Positions 34,676 through 43,326 of a stretch of DNA of 64,000 nt are shown here, one piece after another. Within the stretch, counting starts at the first letter, position 1. Every line of letters begins with the position of its first letter. The stretch comes from Nioella aestuarii (lineage in GTDB: Bacteria; Pseudomonadota; Alphaproteobacteria; Rhodobacterales; Rhodobacteraceae): assembly GCF_050896395.1 (NCBI RefSeq), contig NZ_JBPBBA010000021.1, forward strand, positions 1-64,000, given 5' to 3'. A model generated the notes under the pieces. That model ran no database searches, was not told the DNA's origin, and saw only the letters and a program-made list of their open reading frames with translations. Made by a program: the position numbers and the translations under genes.

Positions 34676-34793
34676 GGTCTGCCTGTCCTTGAACACTTGT
34701 CGGGCCATTACGTAGCGGTCCCAATCCAGCTTTGCCAGCCTGAATGCGTCACTTTTCCGGGGGGAAACCGTCAGCTTGCCGTGACGTGCAAAT

Positions 34794-34808
34794 GTTCTAT
34801 ATTTGTTC
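34794..34808. promoter_or_regulatory. Alphaproteobacterial SOS box (LexA operator)
   Basis: GTTC-TATATTT-GTTC matches exactly the GTTC-N7-GTTC LexA operator known from alphaproteobacteria. It ends 2 bases before the ATG of the DnaE2 C-terminal-like gene, so LexA would occlude transcription or the start region directly. Confidence 0.75.
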
Positions 34809-34810
34809 TC

Positions 34811-35179
34811 ATGGAGCCCAATGTCCGCCCCCCTGACTGGCCGCGCCCGCCCGTGGCCCTTCCCAATGCCTGGCTGAGCAGGCCGCCGCAGGGCGCGCGT
34901 GTCACCGTGGCGGGGCTGGTTCTGATCCGCCAGCGGCCCGGCACCGCGAACGGGGTGATCTTCCTGACGCTTGAGGATGAGACCGGCGCCTGCAACGTCG
35001 TGGTCTGGCGCAAGATCTATGAACGCTTTCGCCGTGCGGTGATCTCTGGCCGGCTGTTACGGGTCACGGGGCGGGTGCAGCACGGGCATGGGGTGGTCAA
35101 TGTGATCGCTGAGGAGGTGGAGGATATCTCGCCCATGCTGGATGCGCTTTTGGCCCGGCCAGAGACGCGCGATGCCTGA
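34811..35179 (+). CDS. Stand-alone OB-fold protein resembling the C-terminus of error-prone polymerase DnaE2 (ImuC)
   Basis: At 122 residues the protein corresponds to the C-terminal OB-fold of DnaE2/ImuC, which is about 1,000-1,100 residues long. The match runs from VTVAGLVLIRQRPG through GVIFLTLEDETGACNVVVW, ERFRRAV and LLRVTGRVQ to VVNVIAEEVEDIS. No polymerase, PHP or finger domain is encoded nearby and no imuA/imuB is present. A consensus SOS box overlaps its start region. It could be an SOS-induced single-stranded DNA-binding accessory protein or the preserved 3' end of a lost dnaE2 gene; the terminal SRDFR-like motif of DnaE2 is absent. Confidence 0.75.
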   Translation: MEPNVRPPDWPRPPVALPNAWLSRPPQGARVTVAGLVLIRQRPGTANGVIFLTLEDETGACNVVVWRKIYERFRRAVISGRLLRVTGRVQHGHGVVNVIAEEVEDISPMLDALLARPETRDA

Positions 35180-35256
35180 GCGCTTTGCCTGGGCGCGAAA
35201 ACCCTGTATCCTGCCGCGAACAAGGTCCGCAAAGGGCCGGCAGAACAGGCATATTG

Positions 35257-35805
35257 ATGAAACCGACCTATCCCATGATCGCGGGCGTCCTTTGCCTTGC
35301 TGCCTGCGGACCCATGCCAGGCGCCGATGTCGCACGTCTGCTGGAACGCGACGGCACCATCGTGACGCGCGGCGAAGGGCCGGAAGATGCCCGGCCCGAT
35401 GCCTGCTATGCACAGGATGTGACGCCAGCGGTGATCGAAACGGTCACTGAACAGGTGATCGTGCAACCGCCCGAGATTTCGACCGATGGCACCGTGCGTG
35501 CACCAGCGATCTTCCGCACCGATACGCGCCAGCGCATCGTGCAGGAACGGCAGGAAATCTGGTTCGAAACCCCGTGCGAGGCGCAAAGCGACCCAGATTT
35601 CATCGCCACCCTGCAACGGGCCCTGTCCGCACGCGGGCATTACCATGGGCCGGTCACCGGCGTGATGGACCGGCGCACGGAGCGGGCGATCCGAGAATTT
35701 CAGGAACCACAAGGTTTGGATTCGGGGGTGCTGTCCCTGGCCGGTGCACGGCTGTTGGGACTGGCGGTCTGGGATCCCGTCGCGGCGCAACGACCCGAGG
35801 AATAG
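35257..35805 (+). CDS. Lipoprotein with C-terminal peptidoglycan-binding domain
   Basis: A 182-residue protein with a lipoprotein signal (GVLCLAAC, lipid-bearing Cys17), a central region of about 80 residues with two more cysteines (Cys in DACYAQD and ETPCEAQ) and a PG-binding-1-like helical module (DFIATLQRALSARGHYHGPVTGVMDRRTERAIREFQ pattern, residues about 114-150). It probably sits in the outer membrane and touches the cell wall. Start at ATG 35257, since the longer frame lacks the signal peptide at the N-terminus. Confidence 0.82.
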   Translation: MKPTYPMIAGVLCLAACGPMPGADVARLLERDGTIVTRGEGPEDARPDACYAQDVTPAVIETVTEQVIVQPPEISTDGTVRAPAIFRTDTRQRIVQERQEIWFETPCEAQSDPDFIATLQRALSARGHYHGPVTGVMDRRTERAIREFQEPQGLDSGVLSLAGARLLGLAVWDPVAAQRPEE

Positions 35806-35846
35806 CTGTCAGTTGACTGGCTGGAATCACTTGACTCATTTTTGAC

Positions 35847-35858
35847 ATTGATATCAAT
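35847..35858. promoter_or_regulatory. Palindrome before tetR (candidate operator)
   Basis: ATTGATATCAAT, a perfect 12-bp palindrome, lies 8 bases before the TetR-type start codon at 35866. Position suggests autoregulation. Confidence 0.45.
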
Positions 35859-35865
35859 TTCAGAA

Positions 35866-36531
35866 ATGACCCTCACCGCCCCTGCTCCAACTCAGCCCCC
35901 CGATAGCGCCCGCTTTGGCGATGCGCTGCTCCTTGGCACGCGCGCAGCGCCCAAGGCCGAGCGCACCCGCGCAAGGCTTCAGGCTGCCATCTGCGCGCTG
36001 CTCAATGACGCCGCGCCAGCCGATCTGAAAGTCGCGGATATCGCCCGCGCGGCTGGCAGTGCCCACGGCACCTTCTACACCTATTTTCCCGACATCCGCG
36101 CCGCACTGGCCGAGACGCTGACGGGCTTTGTCGCCTTCCTGCAAACGCAGATGCGGGCCACCGCGCGGGCCGGGGAGACACCAGAAGATCGGGCGCGGCA
36201 GGCAACGGCGGCTTACGTGCGGCTCTTTGAAGACAACCGGGGACTGATGCGCTGTCTTGTGACCCGGATGGAAGCCTTCCCCGAGGCCAGCGCCGCGTTC
36301 GAGCGGCTTAACCGCGAATGGACTGAAACCGTCGTCGCGGCTTGGGCCAGGCGCAGTGACACCCTGCGCGACGAGCTACTGCGCCGCGCCCATGCGCTTG
36401 GCGGGATGGTCGATCAATATCTGATCATGCTGCATTTCGGATCCGACCCCGAGCTCGCCCGCATCAGCCAGGACCGCGCGGCCGTGGTCGAAACCCTTTC
36501 CCATATCTGGCAACAAGGAATGCGCGGATGA
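35866..36531 (+). CDS. TetR family transcriptional regulator
   Basis: A 221-residue regulator; helix-turn-helix in residues about 48-68 (VADIARAAGSAHGTFYTYF) and an all-helical ligand domain after it. The ATG at 35866 is used; a TTG at 35842 would place the start before the palindrome. The N-terminal 25 residues are Pro/Ala-rich. Its stop overlaps the ligase gene (ATGA), so it heads the unit with the CoA ligase and hydratase and likely senses an acyl or aryl-CoA or its acid. Confidence 0.87.
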   Translation: MTLTAPAPTQPPDSARFGDALLLGTRAAPKAERTRARLQAAICALLNDAAPADLKVADIARAAGSAHGTFYTYFPDIRAALAETLTGFVAFLQTQMRATARAGETPEDRARQATAAYVRLFEDNRGLMRCLVTRMEAFPEASAAFERLNREWTETVVAAWARRSDTLRDELLRRAHALGGMVDQYLIMLHFGSDPELARISQDRAAVVETLSHIWQQGMRG

Positions 36532-37823
36532 GCCTGATCGACGGGGCCGAATTCCAATCGGCAGAGGATTTGCTGCCCGCACAGCAGCAGGCGTGGATAG
36601 CACAGCGCGCCCATGTGACGGCGAACTCTGCCTTCTATAAGACGCTCTGGAACGGCGCGGCAGTGCCCGAGGACCTGCGCGACCTTCCCGCCCTGCCCCT
36701 GTCCGACAAGGCGGGGCTTCGACTGTCACAGGCCGCTCATCCACCATTTGGCGACTATCTTGCCGCTCCGCGCAGCCAGGCAAACCGTCTGCACAGGACC
36801 TCCGGCACCACAGGACAGGCAATGAACCTCGCCATGTCGGCGCGCGATTCTGAGATCACGGGCACCGTGGGCGGTCGCTGCCAATCCTCTGCCGGGCTGA
36901 CGCCCGATCATACTGTTGTGCATTGCCTGAATTACCAGATGTGGATGGGCGGTGTGACCGATCACATGACGCTGGAGGCAACGGGCGCCTTGGTCGTGCC
37001 ATTTGGCGTCGGGTCAACTGAGCTCTTGATCCGCACCATTCAGGAGGTCGGGATAAACGCGATTTCCTGCACGCCCTCCTACCCAGCCGTTCTTGAGCGG
37101 GTGCTGGAAGGCATGGGGATGAAACCCCGCGACCTCGACCTGAAACTGGGTCTTTTCGGGGGCGAACCGGGGCTGGATGACCCTGCCCTGCGTGACCGCA
37201 TCCGAGAGACATGGGGGATGGAACCCAGGAACGCCAATTACGGCGTGTCCGACGTGTTTTCCAACTTCGCAGCGCAATGTGAGCATGACACGCGCCTGCA
37301 TTACATGGCCGCTGATGTGCTGTGGCCGGAACTGATTGACCCGGAAACAGAAGCGCCCCTGCCCATTGCGACGGGCGTGGAGGGCGAACTGGTGCTGACC
37401 CATCTGGCGCGCGATTGTCAGCCGCTGGTTCGGTTCCGCACCGGCGATATCATTGCGATTGATGCGACCGATCCCTGCAAATGCGGGCGGCACGGCTTCC
37501 GCTTCCGGGTGGTGGGGCGCAGCGATGACATGGTGGTGGTGCGCGGGCTGAACCTCTTTCCTACCATGGTTGCGGCGGTGCTGACCGGGATGGATGCTTT
37601 GTCGGGCGACTACCGCATCGTACTGAACGCTCCGCCCCCCTATGACGCCCTGCCGATCACGGTGGAACTGGCGAAAGGACGCGATGCGACCGATGCCCTG
37701 CGCGCCGAGGTCGAAGCCGCCATGAAACGCAACCTTGGGGCCACCGCGCAGGTCACGCTGGTGCCGCATGGCACTTTTCCAGTGACCGAGGGCAAAACGA
37801 AACGCGTGCTGAGGGAGTATTGA
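36528..37823 (+). CDS. PaaK-like AMP-dependent acyl/aryl-CoA ligase
   Basis: A 431-residue adenylate-forming enzyme of the phenylacetate-CoA ligase type. The P-loop reads RLHRTSGTTGQAMN (about residue 86-99), the adenine-binding region has GLFGGEPGLDD, the hinge has VVGRSDDMVVVRGLNLFP and the late lysine is in EGKTKRVLREY. It should activate an aromatic or short carboxylic acid. Paired with the enoyl-CoA hydratase 1 base downstream. Confidence 0.87.
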   Translation: MSLIDGAEFQSAEDLLPAQQQAWIAQRAHVTANSAFYKTLWNGAAVPEDLRDLPALPLSDKAGLRLSQAAHPPFGDYLAAPRSQANRLHRTSGTTGQAMNLAMSARDSEITGTVGGRCQSSAGLTPDHTVVHCLNYQMWMGGVTDHMTLEATGALVVPFGVGSTELLIRTIQEVGINAISCTPSYPAVLERVLEGMGMKPRDLDLKLGLFGGEPGLDDPALRDRIRETWGMEPRNANYGVSDVFSNFAAQCEHDTRLHYMAADVLWPELIDPETEAPLPIATGVEGELVLTHLARDCQPLVRFRTGDIIAIDATDPCKCGRHGFRFRVVGRSDDMVVVRGLNLFPTMVAAVLTGMDALSGDYRIVLNAPPPYDALPITVELAKGRDATDALRAEVEAAMKRNLGATAQVTLVPHGTFPVTEGKTKRVLREY

Positions 37824-37824
37824 A

Positions 37825-38586
37825 GTGACCGGTTTCACCTACGACACGGTGCGAAGCGATCTTGTAGAAGATGGAATCCGCCGCATTGCGCTCAACCGCC
37901 CCGACCGGCTGAACGCCATGAACCCATCCCTGATCCGCGACGTGACGCGGGCCTTTGACGATGCCAACGCCTGCCCCGAAACGCGGGCGATCATCTTCAC
38001 CGGCGAGGGGCGCGCCTTCTGTGCGGGCGACGACCGGCAGGACCATACCCACCCCGAAAGCGAGGCCGAGGCGCGCGCCCTGGTGGATCTTATCCAGGCC
38101 GCCACGCGGGCGATCTGCCTTGGGCCGAAACCCGTGGTCGGAGCAATCAACGGATGGGCCGTGGGCGGTGGGTTCGAATGGGCGATCAACTGCGATTTCC
38201 CGATCTGGGGGGAAAGCGCCAAGGGTTTCTTCCCTGAGGTTTCGCTGAACCTTTTCGTAACGGGTGCGGTCACAACGCTATTGCCCAACCTTGTGGGCTT
38301 GAACAAGGCGCGTGAGATGCTGTTCTTCGGTGAACGCTACGGCGCGGCGGAACTGCACGAACTGGGGGTCGCCTGGCGCGTGGTGGCAGACCAGGCGCTG
38401 GCAGACGAGGCACTGGCCATGGCACGGAAACTGGCGGCGTTGCCGGTTCTGTCAACGCGGGCGATGAAACGTGTGCTCTACGCTGCTGCCGTGCCCGACC
38501 TGCACAGGGCGCTGGCCTTGGAAACCGAGGCGACGGTGGCAGGCTTTCTCGACCCTGAAACCACGCGATTGCTAAAGGAATTCTGA
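37825..38586 (+). CDS. Enoyl-CoA hydratase/isomerase family protein
   Basis: A 253-residue crotonase-fold protein with a GTG start directly after the ligase stop. Oxyanion-hole segments are RAFCAGDDRQD (about residue 60) and INGWAVGGGFEWAI; the catalytic acidic position falls in GFFPEVSLN. It probably processes the CoA thioester made by the PaaK-like ligase. The precise substrate is unknown. Confidence 0.9.
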   Translation: MTGFTYDTVRSDLVEDGIRRIALNRPDRLNAMNPSLIRDVTRAFDDANACPETRAIIFTGEGRAFCAGDDRQDHTHPESEAEARALVDLIQAATRAICLGPKPVVGAINGWAVGGGFEWAINCDFPIWGESAKGFFPEVSLNLFVTGAVTTLLPNLVGLNKAREMLFFGERYGAAELHELGVAWRVVADQALADEALAMARKLAALPVLSTRAMKRVLYAAAVPDLHRALALETEATVAGFLDPETTRLLKEF

Positions 38587-38590
38587 GCCG

Positions 38591-39067
38591 TCAGGTCAAC
38601 ACCACCCACAGCACCTGCACCGCCATCCAGATCACGATGAGTGACCCGATGGTATAGAACGTGGCCCGGATTTCATGGGATTTCGCGGTCGCGTAGGCCC
38701 AGAAATGCCCGGCCCTTGCGGCAACAAACCCGTAGAGCAACACCCACGCCAGACCCGGCGCGGGGTTGATCAGAACGAACGGCAATCCGGCCACCCAGAA
38801 TGCCGGAATGTTTTCCAGATCGTTGCGGTGCATCCGGCGGGACCGATCGACATAATCGTCGTGCTCCAGTTGCGACGGGTCAGGCGCGAGGTTCAGCAGG
38901 CCCTTTGCAGCGTCCTCGGGGCTCGCCAACCCCCGGCCCGTGGTCTGGAACCGCCAGACCGTCATCCAGCCCTGCCCCATCACCTTGAGCACCGTCACCG
39001 CCACCGCAACGACGTAGGCGGTGAAGACCGGGTTATCCCACGTAAGAAGGTCCAGAATGTCTGTCAT
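38591..39067 (-). CDS. MAPEG family membrane protein
   Basis: A 158-residue four-helix membrane protein of the membrane-associated eicosanoid and glutathione metabolism family, with HRNDLENIPAFWVAGLPFVL as the recognised core. Bacterial members are often glutathione transferases of uncertain substrate. The ATG at 39067 has AAGGGGAA upstream. It is divergent from a TetR gene with a palindrome between them, which suggests control by that regulator. Confidence 0.85.
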   Translation of the reverse strand: MTDILDLLTWDNPVFTAYVVAVAVTVLKVMGQGWMTVWRFQTTGRGLASPEDAAKGLLNLAPDPSQLEHDDYVDRSRRMHRNDLENIPAFWVAGLPFVLINPAPGLAWVLLYGFVAARAGHFWAYATAKSHEIRATFYTIGSLIVIWMAVQVLWVVLT

Positions 39068-39120
39068 GATCGTTCCCCTTCCAGTCCCGACTTGACGCGG
39101 GGCGTTCGGGGTCACAGTCT

Positions 39121-39137
39121 ACCTACCATTGGTAAGT
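39121..39137. promoter_or_regulatory. Candidate TetR operator between divergent genes
   Basis: ACCTACC-ATT-GGTAAGT is an inverted repeat with 6 of 7 pairs matching, 17 bases before the TetR start and 53 before the MAPEG start. Confidence 0.5.
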
Positions 39138-39154
39138 AAACAATAGGCTTTGGA

Positions 39155-39736
39155 ATGGCAGGCGCAAAGACCAGAGACTTGATCCTCGATATTGCCCGCG
39201 ACTTGCTGACCGGTGGCGGTCTTGGCGCGGTGTCCTTCGGAAGTATCGCAGCGCGGCTTGGGCGATCAAAACAGGCGGTGCTGTACTGGTATCCGACCAA
39301 GGCGGACCTGCTGGCGGCGCTGTTTCTGCCGTGGTTGGAGGAGGAGGCAGCGCTGACCGAAAACGCGGTACGGAATGCCCCCGATCCGGAAGAGGCCATT
39401 GCCCGGTTCGTGCGGGCCATAGCGGCGTTTCACCTGTCCGACCTGACCCGGTTTCGCGCAATGTACGTGCTGCCGCAAACCCTGACACGCGGCGCGGGCG
39501 ACCCGCGGGACTCTCAGGTTCTCGATAGGGTGCACAAGATCACGGATCGGCTCTATGCAGCGCTGGCGGCACAACTTGGCCCCGACCCCGTTGCCGCCCG
39601 CCAACAGGCTCTTGCCCTGCACTCTGCCGTTCTTGGCCTGTCGCTGATGGCGGGGTTGGCCGAGGGGCTGGACGATCCGCTGAAGCACGGGAATCAGGCG
39701 ATGATCGAGGCATTGGTGGCCCGATTGACCCCGTAA
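39155..39736 (+). CDS. TetR family transcriptional regulator
   Basis: A 193-residue regulator. The DNA-binding domain is at the N-terminus (AARLGRSKQAVLYWYPTKADLLAAL pattern, residues about 29-53). The C-terminal helical domain is unassigned. It is divergent from the MAPEG gene and shares an inverted repeat with it, so the MAPEG protein is the most likely target. Confidence 0.88.
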   Translation: MAGAKTRDLILDIARDLLTGGGLGAVSFGSIAARLGRSKQAVLYWYPTKADLLAALFLPWLEEEAALTENAVRNAPDPEEAIARFVRAIAAFHLSDLTRFRAMYVLPQTLTRGAGDPRDSQVLDRVHKITDRLYAALAAQLGPDPVAARQQALALHSAVLGLSLMAGLAEGLDDPLKHGNQAMIEALVARLTP

Positions 39737-39774
39737 CGACAGCCCCACTGAAAGATCAGTGGCGCCCGCAGATC

Positions 39775-40167
39775 CTACCCACCCGCTTGCCGCGCATAGT
39801 CATCAGCGTCGAACCAGCCACGAGAGGCCGCGACTTTCAGATCCTCGGTCAGCTCCCATTCCTCCCAGCCACGGATGTGAAGCGGGTTTCCGGTTCCCGC
39901 GTCGTGGCCTGTGAAGCTCCAGACAAAGATCGCGTGCGTGCCGGACACCCGCAGGTCATCACAGGTCAGCGTCAGGTCTGGCACATCAGCGTAAAAGCCC
40001 GCCGCCATATCCTGCACGCGGGCACGGCCGGTCCAGGGATCTCTCCGATTGATGATGATTTCGCCATCTTCCGCGTAGAACGACGCCACGGCCTCGGCCG
40101 ATTTCGAGTTCCAGGCGGCTGTGTAACGGTTTGCCATCTCGGCCACGGCTTTTGGATCAATCATCAT
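39775..40167 (-). CDS. NTF2/SnoaL-like fold protein
   Basis: A 130-residue cone-shaped alpha+beta protein: ANRYTAAWNSKSAEAVASFYAEDGEIIINRR is the classic N-terminus of SnoaL-like/NTF2 proteins and GRARVQDMAAGFYADVPDL follows. Members are polyketide cyclases, isomerases or binding proteins; nothing in the surroundings points to one function. Confidence 0.85.
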   Translation of the reverse strand: MMIDPKAVAEMANRYTAAWNSKSAEAVASFYAEDGEIIINRRDPWTGRARVQDMAAGFYADVPDLTLTCDDLRVSGTHAIFVWSFTGHDAGTGNPLHIRGWEEWELTEDLKVAASRGWFDADDYARQAGG

Positions 40168-40241
40168 AGCGCCTTCCGTTTTCCAAGCATTCGCCTGATG
40201 GTTGCATGCTTAAGCGTACCTGTCCAACACTGCCTGCAAAA

Positions 40242-40272
40242 GAAAAACCCCGCCGGATGTGCTCCGGCGGGG
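40242..40272 (-). terminator. Rho-independent terminator of the Deg protease gene
   Basis: On the minus strand, CCCCGCCGGA-GCACA-TCCGGCGGGG (perfect 10-bp stem) is followed by TTTTTCTTTT. It lies 31 bases beyond the protease stop. Confidence 0.9.
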
Positions 40273-40302
40273 CTTGCCCTGGCATGACACAGGGGCTTTC
40301 GC

Positions 40303-41805
40303 TTATTTGTCGATCGGCAGCGCCACGAAACGCGGGGTGCCGTCGCGGCGGATCAGAAGCAGGATCGAGTTCTGCCCCGCTTCTTCGGCCGCATCCACAC
40401 GCGCCTGGAAGCTTTCCACGTCCGACACGGGCTGCTGCCCCACTTCGGTGATCACGTCACCGGCCTCCAGCCCGCGCTCGGCGGCCTCTGAGTCGGGGTC
40501 CACCGCTTCCACCAACAGACCGTCCTGAACGCCATTGGCCTCGCGAGCCTCATCGGTCAGGGGGGCCAGTGTCAGCCCGAGGATTTCGGAGGACGGCATA
40601 ACCTCGGCACCCGGGACCTCATCGGGGAAGGCTTCGCCCTCGGCGGTTTCGCGGCGGCCAAGCGTTACAAGCAGGGTCTGCGTCGCGCCATCGCGGTAGA
40701 CCACCACGCGCACCGTTTCGCCCACACCAGAAGCGCCGACCACTCGGACCAGTTCGCGGGTGTCATCAACCTCGATTCCGTCGAATGTGGTGATCACGTC
40801 GCCCACTTCCATGCCAGCCACGCGCGCGGGGCCTTCTGGAACATCCGTGACCAGGGCGCCGGTTACAACATCAAGGCCAAGACCCTCTGCGATTTCAGCG
40901 GTTACATCCTGAATCCGGACACCAAGCCAGCCGCGGCGGGTTTCGCCGAATTCCTGCAACTGATTCACGACCCCGGCGACGACATTGGAAGCCATCGAGA
41001 AGCCGATGCCAATCGAACCGCCATTGGGGCTCAGGATTGCTGTGTTCACGCCCACAACTTCGCCAGCCATGTTGAACAGCGGACCGCCCGAGTTGCCCCG
41101 GTTGATCGCGGCATCGGTCTGGATGAAGTCATCATAGGTGCCAGAGAGCGCCCGTTCGCGGGCCGAAACGATGCCCACAGAAACCGAGAAGCCCTGGCCG
41201 AGCGGGTTGCCCACGGCCATAACCCAGTCGCCAACACGCATGACGTCGCTGTCACCGAACGGAACAAAGGCCAGCGCACTTTCAGGTTCCACCTTCAGCA
41301 CCGCGATATCGGTGTTGGGGTCGGTGCCGATGACGGTCGCTGGCAGTTCGCTACCATCACGGAATTCCACCATGATTTCATCCGCGCCCTCAATCACGTG
41401 GTTATTCGTGACGATGAAGCCATCCTCGGAGATCACGAAGCCCGATCCAAGTGCATTGGGCCGGCGCGGGGCCGGGCCATTGGGGCCACCCGGCTGCTGA
41501 CGGTCGAGGAAGTCATTAAAGAAATCCTCCAGCGGTGAGCCGGGCGGCACTTGCGGGCCAGGGCCGGTGCCCGAGGCGACGAGGCTGGTGGTGGTGATGT
41601 TGACAACCGCGTCACCAACTTCGTCCACCAGATCGGCAAAGCTGGACGGTCCCGCAACCTGGGCACGGCCCGGCATCGCGGTAGATGCTATGGCGGCAAG
41701 CGCCATGGAAATGATCAATAGAAGGGTCGTCATGGGAAGGGCCGATGTTCGGCTGCGCGGCATTGCCAGCGCGACGGCCCGGCGGTCTGTGGTTTGCATG
41801 GTCAC
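40303..41805 (-). CDS. degP: Do-family periplasmic serine endopeptidase (DegP/DegQ)
   Basis: An approximately 500-residue HtrA protease/chaperone that degrades misfolded envelope proteins. Signal-anchor helix at the N-terminus (LPMTTLLLIISMALAAIAS), catalytic triad His in VTNNHVIEG, Asp in NTDIAVLKV and Ser in NRGNSGGPLFN, then two PDZ domains (RRGWLGVRIQDV onward and MPSSEILGLTLAPL onward). A Pro/Gly-rich loop lies between residues about 95 and 120. GGAGG is 9 bases before a GTG at 41805 and 15 before the ATG at 41799, so I favour the GTG; both are possible. Confidence 0.94.
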   Translation of the reverse strand: MTMQTTDRRAVALAMPRSRTSALPMTTLLLIISMALAAIASTAMPGRAQVAGPSSFADLVDEVGDAVVNITTTSLVASGTGPGPQVPPGSPLEDFFNDFLDRQQPGGPNGPAPRRPNALGSGFVISEDGFIVTNNHVIEGADEIMVEFRDGSELPATVIGTDPNTDIAVLKVEPESALAFVPFGDSDVMRVGDWVMAVGNPLGQGFSVSVGIVSARERALSGTYDDFIQTDAAINRGNSGGPLFNMAGEVVGVNTAILSPNGGSIGIGFSMASNVVAGVVNQLQEFGETRRGWLGVRIQDVTAEIAEGLGLDVVTGALVTDVPEGPARVAGMEVGDVITTFDGIEVDDTRELVRVVGASGVGETVRVVVYRDGATQTLLVTLGRRETAEGEAFPDEVPGAEVMPSSEILGLTLAPLTDEAREANGVQDGLLVEAVDPDSEAAERGLEAGDVITEVGQQPVSDVESFQARVDAAEEAGQNSILLLIRRDGTPRFVALPIDK

Positions 41806-42024
41806 TCTCGATATCCTCCGGTCAAACCAGTTTAGGCTGTCCCTGCCCTCTGATGACAGAAGATATTTGCCTGAAGCGGGAGTCAATCAACCAATGCCGT
41901 TGCGATTTCAGTCAAATAGGCGTGATCACGCGCAAATAGTGCGCGTCTTGGCGATCTATGCACCCTGAGATTCCGCAAAAGCCGATGCATTGGGCGTCCA
42001 ATCTGATTTTTGGGATCAATCAAA

Positions 42025-42041
42025 CGCCCGCGCGACGGGCG
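42025..42041 (-). terminator. Probable terminator of the ars operon
   Basis: Minus strand: CGCCCG-TCGCG-CGGGCG followed by TTTGATT, 41 bases past the arsJ stop. The stem is 6 bp and the T-run is imperfect. Confidence 0.6.
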
Positions 42042-42081
42042 CTGCGATGCCAAGGCCCCGATTGCCTTCAATGGTCGGAAC

Positions 42082-43326
42082 CTAGGCGCGCCCCAGGCGG
42101 GCAGTTCCCAAAACGCTGAGAAGGACCATCACGGCAGCTGTGGCCAGGCAAAGGGGAAGACCGCCAAGCTGGTAGCTGGCACCGGACAGCACCGTTCCGA
42201 TCAAGCGGCCCGCAGCGTTCGACATATAGTAGAACCCCACATCCAGAGTGACCCTGTCGTCAGTAGTGAAGGCGAGGATCAGATAGGAATGGAGCGCGGA
42301 ATTCACCGCAAAGATAGCGCCGAAGATCAGCAGGCCGGTAATCAGGATGACCGTCAGCCACGGGGCCGGAGCCCCAGAGAGCGCCGTAAGAGCCGCAAGG
42401 ATCACGGGAACGGCGACCAGCGCCAGGGCCCAGGTCCGGGCGTCACGGATGATCTGATCGGCGGGGCGATGCGCAGCCTTCAGAAGCTTGGGCGCCCAGG
42501 CCTGAACCCCGCCATAAAGGATGATCCAGACCGCCATGAAGCTGCCGATCAGGAAAAAGGCCGTGCGGTTGCCGGACTCGCTGCCATCCGACAGGACCGC
42601 GTAGAAGTAGATCGGGATGCCAACAACGAACCACACGTCGCGTGCGCCAAACAGAAAGAGACGCGCAAAGCTCAGCCAGTTTACGTCGGGATTTTTTGAA
42701 AAGACCTCTTTAAACTTGGCATCCTTGCGGCCCGTTGGCAGCCCGGCGGGCATCTTAAATATGATGACCAGAAGGATCAGGGCCAAAAGGGCCGCCATCC
42801 CCGTTACCGACGCGGTGAAGCCCACCACCCCCAACAGCACTGCCCCCAGGAAAAAGCCCAACCCCTTGACGGCATTCTTAGATCCCGTCAACAGCGCCAC
42901 CCAACGGAACAGCCCCGCGCCCTCTTTCGGGGCCAGCAGTTTTACCGCCGATTTGGACGACATCTTGGCCAGATCCTTGGCCACGCCAGAGACACCCTGT
43001 ACTGCCATCACGAAGGCAACAGAGGCCGCCACGGACCAGGCGGGGTCAAGCTGTGTCAACGCCAGAAGCGCTGCGACCTGCAAGGTCAGGCCCGCATATA
43101 GCGTCGAGGTCAGGCCAAACCGCGCAGCGATCCAGCCGGCGCTGAGATTCGTCACCACGCCCGCGATTTCATAGAGCACGAAGAGATAAGCCAGCTGCAC
43201 CGGTGAAAAGCCGAGCCCGTGGAAATGCAGCAACACCAGCATCCGCAGCGCCCCGTCGGTCAGCATGAAGGCCCAATAGGCCGCCGTCACCGCGACATAA
43301 GCGGCGAGGCCACTGGGTTGCGTCAC
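42082..43326 (-). CDS. arsJ: Organoarsenical efflux MFS transporter ArsJ
   Basis: This 414-residue permease of the major facilitator type has about 11-12 helices. It is recognised as ArsJ by AYWAFMLTDGALRMLVLLHF at the N-terminus and DLAKMSSKSAVKLL in the middle loop, and above all by its coupling to a GAPDH gene. ArsJ is known to export 1-arseno-3-phosphoglycerate, the unstable product made by GAPDH from arsenate. The start GTG at 43326 overlaps the GAPDH stop (GTGA), indicating translational coupling. Confidence 0.92.
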   Translation of the reverse strand: MTQPSGLAAYVAVTAAYWAFMLTDGALRMLVLLHFHGLGFSPVQLAYLFVLYEIAGVVTNLSAGWIAARFGLTSTLYAGLTLQVAALLALTQLDPAWSVAASVAFVMAVQGVSGVAKDLAKMSSKSAVKLLAPKEGAGLFRWVALLTGSKNAVKGLGFFLGAVLLGVVGFTASVTGMAALLALILLVIIFKMPAGLPTGRKDAKFKEVFSKNPDVNWLSFARLFLFGARDVWFVVGIPIYFYAVLSDGSESGNRTAFFLIGSFMAVWIILYGGVQAWAPKLLKAAHRPADQIIRDARTWALALVAVPVILAALTALSGAPAPWLTVILITGLLIFGAIFAVNSALHSYLILAFTTDDRVTLDVGFYYMSNAAGRLIGTVLSGASYQLGGLPLCLATAAVMVLLSVLGTARLGRA

